From contig JAGVKG010000029.1 in NCBI GenBank assembly GCA_020050685.1, positions 1 through 64,000 on the forward strand: a DNA stretch of 64,000 nt, read 5' to 3'. How positions within the stretch are numbered: the first letter of the stretch is position 1; every line of letters begins with the position of its first letter. Made by a program: the position numbers and the translations under genes. A model generated the notes under the pieces. It searched no databases and was not told where the DNA came from. It saw only the letters and a program-made list of their open reading frames with translations. Positions 41,035-51,200 of the stretch are shown here, piece after piece. The stretch is from Candidatus Obscuribacterales bacterium (lineage in GTDB: Bacteria > Cyanobacteriota > Vampirovibrionia > Obscuribacterales > Obscuribacteraceae).

Positions 41035-42290
41035 TAGCGAACCCCTGCTAAGCGATTTGCATAGAGAGGATATTTGCGGCAAAGTTCGGCAACTTGTTTG
41101 AGCACTTGCTCGTGAATTTCAGTATCTTCCGGATGCTTCAACTTATCGGCAATGCATTGAGCAATAATTTCCATTTCTGGCTCATTCATTGCCCGTGTCG
41201 TTATTGCTGGTGTGCCGATTCTCAAGCCACTTGTGATGCCTGGTTTTTGTGGGTCATTAGGAATCGTGTTTTTATTGGTTGTGATTTTTACTGATTCCAA
41301 TAAATCGGAGGCTTTCTTGCCGGTCATAGAAATTGAACGTAGATCGACAGTCATTAAATGATTGTCGGTTCCACCTGAAACTATTGCTAGTCCATGTCCA
41401 ATTAAAGATTCGGCCAGTTTGTTGGCATTTTTGACAATGCGCTTTTGGTATTCCTTAAACTCTGGTTGCAATGCCTCTTGGAAGGCAACAGCTTTTGCGG
41501 CAATCACATGCATCAAAGGTCCGCCTTGCATACCTGGAAACACAGCCTTATCGATAGCTTGGGCAAATTCTTCCTGGCACATTACAACGCCACCACGTGG
41601 ACCGCGCAAAGTTTTGTGAGTCGTGGTCGTGACAAAATGAGCATGCGGAAATGCGTTCGGATGGATACCGGCGGCAATTAGTCCGGCAATGTGAGCCACA
41701 TCGGCCATTAAATAAGCGCCAACGCTATCGGCAATTTGGCGGAATTTCTCAAAATCGATAATCCGTGGATAGTTACTCGCGCCACAAATGATTAGTCGTG
41801 GTTTGTGTTGAGCAGCTATTTTGGCCACATGCTCGTAATCAATGCGACCTGTCTGACTGTCTACTCCGTAGCTGACAATGTTGAACCATTTGCCGGAAAA
41901 ATTGACTGGTGAACCATGGGTAAGATGTCCGCCTTGATCCAAAGCCATACCTAAAATGGTGTCACCTGGTTGCAGCATAGCCATATAAACGGACATATTG
42001 GCCTGTGCTCCGGAATGCGGTTGAACATTGGCATGGGGAGCGCCAAAAAGTTTTTTCACTCTTTCGATCGCCAGGACTTCGGCTTGATCGACAAATTCGC
42101 AGCCGCCGTAATAGCGCTTGCCCGGCAAACCTTCTGCATATTTGTTGGTTAGCACAGAACCTTGTGCTTCTAAAACGGCATCAGAGACGAAATTCTCCGA
42201 TGCAATCAGCTCGAGCCCATTTTGCTGGCGCTCAAGTTCCTTGCCAATGGCACTAAAAATGGCTGGATCTGTATCTTTTAAGCTGGTCAC
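41034..42290 (-). CDS. glyA: Serine hydroxymethyltransferase
   Basis: 418 residues, PLP enzyme converting serine and tetrahydrofolate to glycine and methylene-THF. Landmarks: [57 protein letters not shown], the PLP-binding Lys in [14 protein letters not shown] (~230) and [15 protein letters not shown]. Typical length. It is upstream of and overlapping the WecA/TagO-like gene, so both are probably co-transcribed. Confidence 0.95.
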   Translation of the reverse strand: MTSLKDTDPAIFSAIGKELERQQNGLELIASENFVSDAVLEAQGSVLTNKYAEGLPGKRYYGGCEFVDQAEVLAIERVKKLFGAPHANVQPHSGAQANMSVYMAMLQPGDTILGMALDQGGHLTHGSPVNFSGKWFNIVSYGVDSQTGRIDYEHVAKIAAQHKPRLIICGASNYPRIIDFEKFRQIADSVGAYLMADVAHIAGLIAAGIHPNAFPHAHFVTTTTHKTLRGPRGGVVMCQEEFAQAIDKAVFPGMQGGPLMHVIAAKAVAFQEALQPEFKEYQKRIVKNANKLAESLIGHGLAIVSGGTDNHLMTVDLRSISMTGKKASDLLESVKITTNKNTIPNDPQKPGITSGLRIGTPAITTRAMNEPEMEIIAQCIADKLKHPEDTEIHEQVLKQVAELCRKYPLYANRLAGVR

Positions 42291-42394
42291 GAATTTGGTC
42301 CCCCACTCTTAGTGAACCTTCTAATTTTAATACATACACCTAAACCAAAGATAGCTCATTCAGCCTATCTTGTTGAATTTAAGCCTGCTTGTCA

Positions 42395-43252
42395 TCAGAG
42401 TTTCAAGCTTGTGACCAAATCAAGGGCCTTAGTTCTCTGCCCGGCTCGATGTTCGATGTAACCTTGTAAGAGTCGATGGGCAGCCGTCATTGCTGCTTTG
42501 TTTGTGCTTGCCTGGCCACTATCAAAAGGTTGCAAGGTGCCCGCCAAAACCAAATGCTTCCAAACTTTTGGCGTAATCTCGATGCTTTCGCCAAAAAGCT
42601 TACGGAATCCATCATCGTGCCAGGCACGTCTTTCCCCGACTTGCGGCACGCGACTTTCTTGATAGCATTGCCGGCAGACGATGCCACCAAGTTCACGATC
42701 AAATGTCGACAAGTTCAAATCGTTGATCACTTGCCGGCAAGTAACGCAAAATGTCAGTTCTGGCTTGTAACCCAAAATGTCCAAAAGACCGAGTTCGAAT
42801 TTGAGACATAACCACAGTGAATAGACTTGCCAGTCTGTTTGTGATTTTGATTCGGAGCTTGATTTTGTTCCCGCTTCGCATTGGTCTTTTAGGGCTTGAA
42901 AGAAAAAATCAAAATAGTCATTGGCCTCTTCGGCTAAACCTTGAGCGAAATGATCGGTCAGCTCCGCATAATAAAGCCCAAAAGAAAGGCGTGTCAGATC
43001 CTTTCTCAAACCAGAAAATGTTTCCAGACTTTCTGCTTGCGTGATGATATCTAGCGATCGTCCTTTGGCAATGAGCAAGCGATTTACATTTAAGACATCG
43101 GCTTTGCCTGTGATTTTTGATCCAGGTTTGCGCGCGCCTTTAGCCACGGCTTTAATTGCACCGCGTTCTTTGGTGAAGATCGTCAGAACTTTGTCTGATT
43201 CGCCGAGATTGAAACTGGCGATATTGATGCCGCTCACGCTGTAGGTGGACAT
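42395..43252 (-). CDS. recO: DNA repair protein RecO
   Basis: 285 residues from ATG 43252, with AGGA about 8 bases upstream. The longer frame to 43312 would overlap uppP and is rejected. The N-terminal OB fold begins with STYSVSGINIASFNLGESDK, VLTIFTKERG and AVAKGARKPGSK. A helical domain follows, with a four-Cys zinc finger CVTCRQVI...GGIVCRQCYQ (~178-203). RecO loads RecA onto SSB-coated DNA with RecR. It lies 16 bases after the uppP stop. Confidence 0.9.
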   Translation of the reverse strand: MSTYSVSGINIASFNLGESDKVLTIFTKERGAIKAVAKGARKPGSKITGKADVLNVNRLLIAKGRSLDIITQAESLETFSGLRKDLTRLSFGLYYAELTDHFAQGLAEEANDYFDFFFQALKDQCEAGTKSSSESKSQTDWQVYSLWLCLKFELGLLDILGYKPELTFCVTCRQVINDLNLSTFDRELGGIVCRQCYQESRVPQVGERRAWHDDGFRKLFGESIEITPKVWKHLVLAGTLQPFDSGQASTNKAAMTAAHRLLQGYIEHRAGQRTKALDLVTSLKL

Positions 43253-43268
43253 TGGGAAATCCTGAGTG

Positions 43269-44093
43269 CTAACTGTGACCGTTGAAAGCAAAAAGCAAAA
43301 CACCAATACCAAAGATCATTCGATAAACGATAAAGACCCAGGTAGAGTGCTTCTGTAAGTATTTTATTAACCAGGCGATAGCGAGATAACTGACTACCAA
43401 AGATGTGATCAAGCCTACAGCTAGTGAGGCGATACCATTGTCCGACAATCCGTGGCTGATTAGTTCTTTCAGCTCAAGCAATCCACTTAAGGTAATTGCT
43501 GGTATGCCGAGCAAGAAACTAAAGCGCGCCGCATCTTCCCGTTTGATGTTCAAAAAAAGTGACACGGTCAAAGTCGAACCGGAGCGTGAGCAGCCTGGAA
43601 TCAGAGCTAAACATTGTCCCAGCCCAACCAAAAATCCATCGTTAATGGAAAGATTCTCCATTGTTCTTATGCGCTTGCCAGTGTTTTCTGCGGCAAACAA
43701 CAACAATCCCATACCAATGGAAGCCGAACCAATCACCTGCAAAGATCTTAGTGGGCTGTGATCCGCTTCCAGCAAGGGTTTGAGTAGAAGACCAAGAATG
43801 CAAATCGGAATAGTACCAAATAAAATACCAAGCACAAGTTTTAGATCATGATTGTTCAGATCTTTACTTTGAATCGCCTTGAGCGAACCGCGGGCCAAGG
43901 AAAAAAGATCAGACCAAAAATAACCAATTACTGCAATTACCGATCCTAGTTGAATGACAGCCGAATAAGCAGCACCGGGATCGTCCCAACCTAAAAGGGC
44001 GGGCACGACTCTTAAGTGAGCAGTAGAGCTAATTGGTAAAAATTCAGTCAGACCTTGGACGATTCCGAGTACGGCTGCTTCCAGCAAATTCAT
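43269..44093 (-). CDS. uppP: Undecaprenyl-diphosphatase
   Basis: 274 residues, integral membrane protein with about eight helices. The two BacA/UppP signatures are intact: GLTEFLPISSTAHL (~14-27) and LALIPGCSRSGSTLTVSL (~160-177). It recycles undecaprenyl pyrophosphate for peptidoglycan and surface glycans and can give bacitracin resistance. It sits 19 bases after a PilZ gene and 16 before recO, in a minus-strand operon. Confidence 0.95.
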   Translation of the reverse strand: MNLLEAAVLGIVQGLTEFLPISSTAHLRVVPALLGWDDPGAAYSAVIQLGSVIAVIGYFWSDLFSLARGSLKAIQSKDLNNHDLKLVLGILFGTIPICILGLLLKPLLEADHSPLRSLQVIGSASIGMGLLLFAAENTGKRIRTMENLSINDGFLVGLGQCLALIPGCSRSGSTLTVSLFLNIKREDAARFSFLLGIPAITLSGLLELKELISHGLSDNGIASLAVGLITSLVVSYLAIAWLIKYLQKHSTWVFIVYRMIFGIGVLLFAFNGHS

Positions 44094-44112
44094 GAAGTAA
44101 GTCCGCTCCTCG

Positions 44113-44934
44113 TTAGTCCAGTTTGTCCATTTTTGACTGCATCGATCTTAAGTTGCCTGTAGCCCGTCTTGGGTCAGTTGCCGCGTCTTTGCTTGTTTCT
44201 TTGTTAGCGTCTTTGCCGATCAGGCTTTTGTCGCCTGTATTGCCTTTGAGAAAGTTCGAAAGACCGGCCAACTTTTGTGACTCAGACAAAGCTTGCGCCT
44301 GTCCCTGGGCAGTTTCCGTATATCCCAGAGAAGTAAGCAAGTTTATCAGGTTTTGCTTGTCCACTTCTGGGATTTGACCAAATTCAAGACCGATTTCGCA
44401 GGTATTCATCAACCAGTTAGACGTCTTGCGAGCCACACGGCAAATCACAGCAATATCGCCAATCGAATTTTGGATGGTGATGTGCACTTGCGAATTCAGT
44501 TGCAAATGCTCAAAATCGTCTTCTTTTGCCTCTAAGCAAATTCCGCCACGCGAGATGTCCTTGGCCGTCACTTCAATGACACCGCCTTGATCGATAGAAA
44601 GCCAGACCGGGCTGGTAAAGGTAATGCGTGGGTGTTTACGTTGCTCGACTACAGGAGTAAATTTCGGACTTGTGCATTCGAAGGCCGTATGTCCTTCAAC
44701 GATTCGTTCGCCCACAATTGTGGTTGACCACATGCCATTGAAACGATCGTCTGCCCGGTCGTTGACGAAGCGCAGGTGCGTACCGCTAGGGTATTGTTTG
44801 CTCAGTGCCCCACTTGAGTTCAATTGAACCCAGAAGCGACTACCTTCTACTTGGACAACTTTGGCCCGACCAAATCCAGAGTCCCCATCGGGCAACTCGA
44901 CTTTTACTTTATGAATATCGCCGGATTTAAACAT
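44113..44934 (-). CDS. PilZ-domain protein (c-di-GMP receptor candidate)
   Basis: 273 residues. An N-terminal YcgR-like beta-barrel (FKSGDIHKVKVELPDG to ~95) is followed by PilZ. The RxxxR c-di-GMP switch is in RKHPRITF (~98-105) and the D-x-S-x-x-G motif in DISRGGICLEA (~126-136). The last 70 residues are polar and low-complexity. It would couple c-di-GMP levels to motility or surface behaviour. First gene of a pilZ-uppP-recO cluster. Confidence 0.85.
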   Translation of the reverse strand: MFKSGDIHKVKVELPDGDSGFGRAKVVQVEGSRFWVQLNSSGALSKQYPSGTHLRFVNDRADDRFNGMWSTTIVGERIVEGHTAFECTSPKFTPVVEQRKHPRITFTSPVWLSIDQGGVIEVTAKDISRGGICLEAKEDDFEHLQLNSQVHITIQNSIGDIAVICRVARKTSNWLMNTCEIGLEFGQIPEVDKQNLINLLTSLGYTETAQGQAQALSESQKLAGLSNFLKGNTGDKSLIGKDANKETSKDAATDPRRATGNLRSMQSKMDKLD

Positions 44935-44954
44935 ATGTTTTAAACCTTGGTCTT

Positions 44955-44978
44955 GGGCGGGGCAACCCCGCCCCTACA
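44955..44978 (-). repeat. Dispersed intergenic repeat, family B, copy 3
   Basis: GGGCGGGG-CAA-CCCCGCCC (44955-44973) then CCTAC, the same minus-strand GTAGG plus palindrome unit as at 36995-37018. It lies upstream of the PilZ gene. Confidence 0.75.
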
Positions 44979-45049
44979 GAAGATTATCACACGGTCTTTT
45001 TGAATTTGGACGGAAAAAACTAGTCCCTGGCAATATTATGCCCCGTATA

Positions 45050-46954
45050 TCACTTATGTAAAATTTGACGTACGCGAGCCTCAATGGCGTCGCCTTGCTC
45101 GGCTCTGTCTGTTTTACGTAAAAACTCCGCATAATCCTCTTGGGCGCCAATCAAATATGGATCGTCCGGTGGCAGTGTACGGCGATAAATCTTGAGCACT
45201 TGCTGATAAAGTTTTTCTGCTTCTGCATCCCGATTTTGATGATCGTAAAGCAAAGCCAAATTATGGAGAACAAGTGTTCTTTCCGGATCTACTTCCTTTA
45301 AAAGTTTCGAGCGGATGCCTAGTGCTTGTTTTAATAATGGTTCTGCTTCCGCGTATCTTTCACGACTGTCGTAAAACTTGCCGAGCAAATTGAGTGTGTA
45401 AGAAGTCTGTAAATCGTTTGGACCAAGGGCCTTTTTCTTGATTGCTAAGGCTTTGAGCCAAAGCTTTTCTGCTTCCTCATATTTGCCTTGATGATTGTAG
45501 ACTGAGGCCAAATTGTCCAAGCAGTCCGCCACTCGTGGATCCTCAGGACCAAACAGTTTGGTATCAATAGCTAATAAGCGTTTGAACATGTCGGCGGCAT
45601 TCGGATAATCTTGGACAATTTGATACAAGCTACCGAGATTTCTCAGTGAGCGCAAAAATCTTTGATCGCCTTCACCAAAACCCTCGGCAATTTTTAATTC
45701 TTGCCTGGCCAACTTTACTGCATCATCATAGCGATTTTGCGGTACCAGGGCGTCGATTTGTTGATTGAGTTCTTCCCACTTTGTCGTGGCCAGATAATGC
45801 TGCATCGGCCCGCTTGGCCAAAAGACCGCCCACAAAGTAATCGCGCCAACTACGACAATGCCAGCAATAATGCCTGTGACCAATTTTGGTGATCCGGCCA
45901 AAGTCATTTCAGTTGAAGGTGGGAGGTGCAGTGTCTTTTGCAGTGATACCGGCCGTGGTGGCTGTGGTTTCTTCTCTCCCGGTCTCAAATCAACTGGCAG
46001 ATCCGAACTCAAATCATCGCGCAGTTCTCTCATTGTCTGATAGCGATCGATTGGTTCTTTGGCCAGCGCTTTTAAAACTACATGTTCAAGATGCTCGGGA
46101 ATAGCCAAATCTGCTCTTGCTGTTTTCAAAGGTGTTGGTGCTTCATCTAAATGCTTGCGCATTGTATCGATCACATTGTCACCAAGAAATGGTGGTTTGC
46201 CGGTCAGTGATTCATAAATCACACAGCCCATGGAATAAATATCTGAGCGCGCATCGAGCTTGTGGCCCATCAATTGTTCCGGACTCATATAAAGTGGGCT
46301 GCCCACTACTTCTCCAGTTTGCGTCAACCTTTGCATCGATTGACCATCCGGACTCAACAATTTAGCAATACCGAAGTCGACAATTTTAACCACGCCTTCG
46401 CCGTCTTCGCCGGTAATTAGCATGATGTTGCTTGGTTTAAGATCTCTGTGAATGACATTTTTGAAGTGCGCGTGCGCGAGAGCATCGCAAGCTTGCATGA
46501 AAATGTTGACGCCGCGTGCAACTTCCAATTGGCCTTCTTCTTGAATGATATCGGCAATACTCATTCCTTCGAGATAGTCCATAACCAAGTAAGGTAGCCC
46601 TTTTTCGGTTATACCAAAGTCATAAACCATAATGATGTTTGGATGATTGAGCGCGCTGACGGCTTTGGCTTCCAGTTGAAAGCGATTCAAACTTTGTGGA
46701 TCGGAAACAAGTTGAGCGTGCAACATCTTGATCGCCACAACGCGATCCATAAGTTGGTGCCTTGCCTTGTAAACAATCGACATGCCACCACGGCCAAGTA
46801 CGGAAAGAACTTTGTAGCGGTCGGCAAGCACAGTGCCGATAAGCGGATCGGGTGTTGTAAGGACGGAACCATCCTGCGGGCAAACTCGCATCGTATCATC
46901 GTAGGACCGACCACAAGAGGGACAATCTCGTCGTTCTTGCTGCTGTGTTTCCAT
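45050..46954 (-). CDS. Membrane Ser/Thr protein kinase with N-terminal zinc ribbon and extracytoplasmic TPRs
   Basis: 634 residues. Residues 11-28 are a zinc ribbon (CPSCGRSYDDTMRVCPQDG). The kinase domain (~48-310) is complete: VLGRGGMSIVYKARH (P-loop), VAIKMLHAQ (Lys), VIHRDLKPSNIML, VDFGIAKLL and the activation-loop end GSPLYMSPEQLMG. A membrane helix (LVTGIIAGIVVVGAITLWAV) near ~365 leads to a kinesin-light-chain-like TPR domain. The layout is that of Pkn-type Hanks kinases with an outside sensor, here made of TPRs rather than PASTA. Substrates unknown. Confidence 0.9.
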   Translation of the reverse strand: METQQQERRDCPSCGRSYDDTMRVCPQDGSVLTTPDPLIGTVLADRYKVLSVLGRGGMSIVYKARHQLMDRVVAIKMLHAQLVSDPQSLNRFQLEAKAVSALNHPNIIMVYDFGITEKGLPYLVMDYLEGMSIADIIQEEGQLEVARGVNIFMQACDALAHAHFKNVIHRDLKPSNIMLITGEDGEGVVKIVDFGIAKLLSPDGQSMQRLTQTGEVVGSPLYMSPEQLMGHKLDARSDIYSMGCVIYESLTGKPPFLGDNVIDTMRKHLDEAPTPLKTARADLAIPEHLEHVVLKALAKEPIDRYQTMRELRDDLSSDLPVDLRPGEKKPQPPRPVSLQKTLHLPPSTEMTLAGSPKLVTGIIAGIVVVGAITLWAVFWPSGPMQHYLATTKWEELNQQIDALVPQNRYDDAVKLARQELKIAEGFGEGDQRFLRSLRNLGSLYQIVQDYPNAADMFKRLLAIDTKLFGPEDPRVADCLDNLASVYNHQGKYEEAEKLWLKALAIKKKALGPNDLQTSYTLNLLGKFYDSRERYAEAEPLLKQALGIRSKLLKEVDPERTLVLHNLALLYDHQNRDAEAEKLYQQVLKIYRRTLPPDDPYLIGAQEDYAEFLRKTDRAEQGDAIEARVRQILHK

Positions 46955-47088
46955 AACCGTTTGCCAGTTCCTATAACAAATTCGACTCCACTTACACAGT
47001 GTACAGGAATGTCCAAATTATCTTCAATTCAGGAAGGCAAGAGCCGACTGGTGGAGAATAGGCAATGTCTATATAAGGAGATAGTTTT

Positions 47089-47934
47089 ATGGCCGTCGAA
47101 ATCAAGGAAATTACCGTTGCTCATAGTCCGGACTCGGATGATGCTTTCATGTTTTATGGCTTGGCGGAAGATTTGATTGATACGGGCGGCATAAAGGTCA
47201 ATCAAGTCCTCAAGGACATTCAATCGCTCAATCAAGATGCGATGACAGGACGTTATGAAGTGTCGGCCATCTCCTTTGCAGCCTATCCGGCGCTGGCAAA
47301 GACCTATGCCTTGATGCCTTGTGGCGCATCAATTGGCTACAAGTATGGTCCAGTTGTGGTGGCCAAGAAAGCCTTGAGCCGAGAGGAATTGGCCAAAACT
47401 GTCGTGGCCATTCCAGGCAAGTTGACAACTGCGTATCTGGCTTTGCAGCTTTATCAGTCGGGTTTGAATGTGATTGAAATGCCCTTTGACGAAATCCAAG
47501 AAGCTGTCAAGGAAGGCAAAGTGGAAGCTGGATTGATTATCCACGAAGGTCAGCTGACCTATGAGGCAGAAGGCTTGAAGAAGGTCGTTGATTTGGGTGA
47601 GTGGTGGTATGAAGAGACGAAACTACCATTGCCATTGGGTGGAAATGTTGTGCGCAAGGATCTTGGTTCGGCACTGATGAAGAAGACGACCAAGATTTTG
47701 CAAGAATCGATCAAATATTCCTTAGCTAATCGCAAAGATGCTCTTGATTACGCCATGCGTTTTGCCCGCGATTTGGAAAGACCGCAAGCTGATACTTTTG
47801 TCGGCATGTATGTCAACGACTTCACGGTTGACTATGGTGAATCGGGACGAAAAGCACTTGCCAAGTTGTTTGAAATGGCTTATCAGAAGGGCGTTATCAG
47901 AGAACCAGTCGAGCTGGAATTTGTGGAAATCTAG
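47089..47934 (+). CDS. MqnA/MqnD-family protein, probable 1,4-dihydroxy-6-naphthoate synthase-like
   Basis: 281 residues, starting after AAGGAG (8 bases upstream of the ATG). The periplasmic-binding-protein-like fold begins with TVAHSPDSDDAFMFYGLA, the family signature (SPcpnDtFiFyaL in MqnD). EVSAISFAAYPALAKTYALM, GPVVVAKK and VEAGLIIHEGQLTYE follow, and the GLIiHEgqlTy block points to MqnD rather than MqnA. MqnD acts in the futalosine route to menaquinone. No other mqn gene is near, so pathway membership is inferred. Confidence 0.75.
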   Translation: MAVEIKEITVAHSPDSDDAFMFYGLAEDLIDTGGIKVNQVLKDIQSLNQDAMTGRYEVSAISFAAYPALAKTYALMPCGASIGYKYGPVVVAKKALSREELAKTVVAIPGKLTTAYLALQLYQSGLNVIEMPFDEIQEAVKEGKVEAGLIIHEGQLTYEAEGLKKVVDLGEWWYEETKLPLPLGGNVVRKDLGSALMKKTTKILQESIKYSLANRKDALDYAMRFARDLERPQADTFVGMYVNDFTVDYGESGRKALAKLFEMAYQKGVIREPVELEFVEI

Positions 47935-48231
47935 GGTGCGAGACTTCACGTTCACTTCACAAAAGTGCCATTTTTCTGAACAGTTGTTAAGAGCTGAAGC
48001 CAAGAATTAATCAGGCTTTGCATTATTTTCGAGCCCGCTTGGGAACAATACAAGCAGGGTAATTTTGCGTCGGGAATTTTTTCCAGGCTCCCCGAGAAAC
48101 CGCGAGAAATTCTTTTTAGTTCGAGCTTACTACAAGCGGTCAATTCGATATCAGTCCGAAAACTGATGAGCTGCTGGGACAGTTTCTGGGTTGGAAAGGC
48201 ACAATCTGACTGTGGGCGGAGAAACAAGCCA

Positions 48232-51200
48232 ATGAATAACAAGCAATGCCGTGTAACGGTTTGGGCGCTCTTGCTTTGCTTTATTGCAAGCAATGTAGCA
48301 GGCCCGGCTTTTGCCGGACCGTTTCAAGACCGAGGCGGTGGGGGCGGCGGTGGGCAAGCTGCCGCACCACGTGGAGCATGGGCACAAGCTCGTGCAGCCG
48401 GAGGCGGAGCGGGAGGAGGTGGCGGTGTGATGCCGATGTCGGCGCCAATGGCCACTGCTGGAATCACAGGCGGCTTTCAAGCCAATCATGCGGCCATGCA
48501 AGCCCAAGCGGCACTGACTGCTACTAATGCAGCCGCTGCGATGCAATCTGCTTTGCCCAATAATTTCCCTCTAGATCTTTCCGCGATTGCCGCCAATATT
48601 GCTGCCAACGTTTCACAGCCGACCAATATTTTGGTTGGAGGTACTGCGCGTTTTAATGGCACGATTCGTGGCGGTGAGGCGCAAACCATTCAACCAGGAC
48701 AAATGGTTACGCCTGCGCAATACGTTGCCTTAGGGCAAGTTGCCGCAACAGGTAAGCAAACATTGATCCTTGATACGGCAGGCTCGGCGTCTTCCGGATT
48801 TTTGACTATGCTGCCGCAAGGTGTAAGCAGTATGTCCGAATTGACAATTCCTCAAGGTGTGACTGTACATTCTATTGGATACACGGTGAACAATCCATTT
48901 CAAGTAAATGGTCAAGCCACCGTCAATGGTGCCTTGTATGCATTGCAGTCACAAGCAGGTTCGACTGCTGTCTTGAATTTTGAATCATTATCCGTTGGAC
49001 AAAATGGCATGATCTCCGGAAGTGCACCGAGCAACAATCATATTCTCAATGGTGTATTTTCTTCTTCTGGCATGACGATGAACGTGGCTGGCAATGTGAA
49101 CAATGCCGGTACAATAACCACGCCAGGAACTTTGACTATCAATGCTGGTGGCACTATCAATAATGGTGCCCAACTTGCGGCAACGCAGGCCGTAATTAGT
49201 GCATCTACTGTAAATTTGATCACTGGTGCTGGTTCACTAAATAATAGTGGCATGATTGCTGCCACGGTAGGCAATGTGAATGTGGCAACTGAGCTGGCAA
49301 AAAATCTGACGATAAACGGCAGCGCTGAAAGTACGGTGCAAGCTCTCGCCGGTGATATCAATATTGGCAATGCTAACGAAACTGGCAAAGTAAATTTGAC
49401 CATGAATGGTGGCAATTATCTTTCACAAGAAATGAATTTGACTTCTGGTGATGGTGCTGTGGAAGTAAATGTGCGCGACCTGACTGGAACTTTGAACATC
49501 AAAGCCGGGCTGGCACACGTTGCTGTCCAAACTAACAATTTGCAATTGGGCGACATGGTTTTGAGTGGTGATCCGTCGTTTTATAACAGTCTGCCCAATG
49601 GTGACATTGAAATTGCCGGTAGTTTGACTTTCAATGGAGACGACTTAGCTATTGTAGCCAGCCGTGATGTAAAAACCATTACCGGTTGCGCAAGTTGCAT
49701 GATTGATACCAGTGGTACGAGCGGTAGAGGTGGTAATATCACTATCGTTGCTGGTGCTGATTTTTCCGTTACAACTTTGTCGGGACCACCGCAAGGTCCA
49801 GATTATCCAAACGGAGGTACGGTAAACAGTGGTACTCCTATCGGTCCTAATGATGCCAATACAGTTTTAGAAATCACAGGACCTTCTGCAAGTGGTGGCA
49901 AAATTGATTTTGCTACTGTGCCAATTGGTGGTATCAATTCAAGTACAACGGCTACATCAGGATCGACTATAGTTGATGCTTCTGGCGGAAATGTTGTTCT
50001 TGTCGCATTTGCTCCGGCAAGTGCTGCGACTGCTCCTGCACCAGGCACGATTGCCTTGCCGCCCTCATCCGTTATTCAAACTGGTGGTGGCACATATATT
50101 GGCACTGGAGCCGAGCCGGGCAATAGTGGCAATGTTTTGGTAATTGCTGGTGCTACTTCTGGTCAATCGATTACACTTGGTGCAATCAACACAAACAATA
50201 CACAAAGTCTTGCTCTTACTTCCGGGCAAAGTGGATTTATTAGCATCAATGCTGCTCAGCCCATTATTGTTGGCTCTAGCTGCCCGACTTGTACCGTACT
50301 GATTCAAGCCGGTACATTAATCAATCCAAGCAGTGGAAGTTTCGCTCCCAATCCTGCGGCTTATCAAAAGGGCAATATCTTAATTGGTAATGTCTACACA
50401 ACTTATGGATTGCAGGTGATTGGTGGCGGCTCGGTGACAGTAAGTAATATTACTGTTGATCTGCCGGTACCTGGTGGGCCTGGTGTGGTCCTTGCGGCCG
50501 GTGCCGGAGTGGCAGGCCATGCGAGCAAATCTGCCGGAACCGTCAAAATAGATGGGGACATTCATACAAATGGATTGCCACTATCAATAATTGCCTCAGG
50601 AAATATCGTCACAGGACCGAACGCTAGTGGAATTGATAGTGGTGCTACTGTCGGTCAAGGTGGAACCTTAGTGACTGTAGCTGGTGCTGATACTACGCTT
50701 GCCGCAATCGGACCACTGCCGGTTCCTTATGCCGCGATTACTATTAATGGTGTTTCCGACACGGGCGGCAGCATCGATCTTACAGGAGCATCTTCTGGTG
50801 GCGTATCAATCACCAAATTTAGTTCGCGTTATTCTGGTGGTGCCGGCGGACAAATTATTGTTGGTGCTTATGCCTATGCTAGTGATAGCAGTACAGGCTT
50901 GGTATCGTTGCCCATATCTGGCGTGACTATCGAAAGTGGTGGCGCTAACCTGACCATCTTGGCGGGAGCAAGTGACCTTAGTCCTCCGGTCGGTATCAGC
51001 ATTGGAGATGTTGATACTACAGGTAGTGGCACAGGCAATATGGTCTATGTGGCAACTCAGCAACCAAGTGGCGTGCTGACAATTAATCCTGGTCCGGTAA
51101 CCGGCAATTTCAATAATTCCGGTTCGACTTTGGCGGTTTCCCTGGCTTCGATTAGTGCCGGTGGATTTCTGACCCAACATGATTTGGTGAAAGTAGTTGC

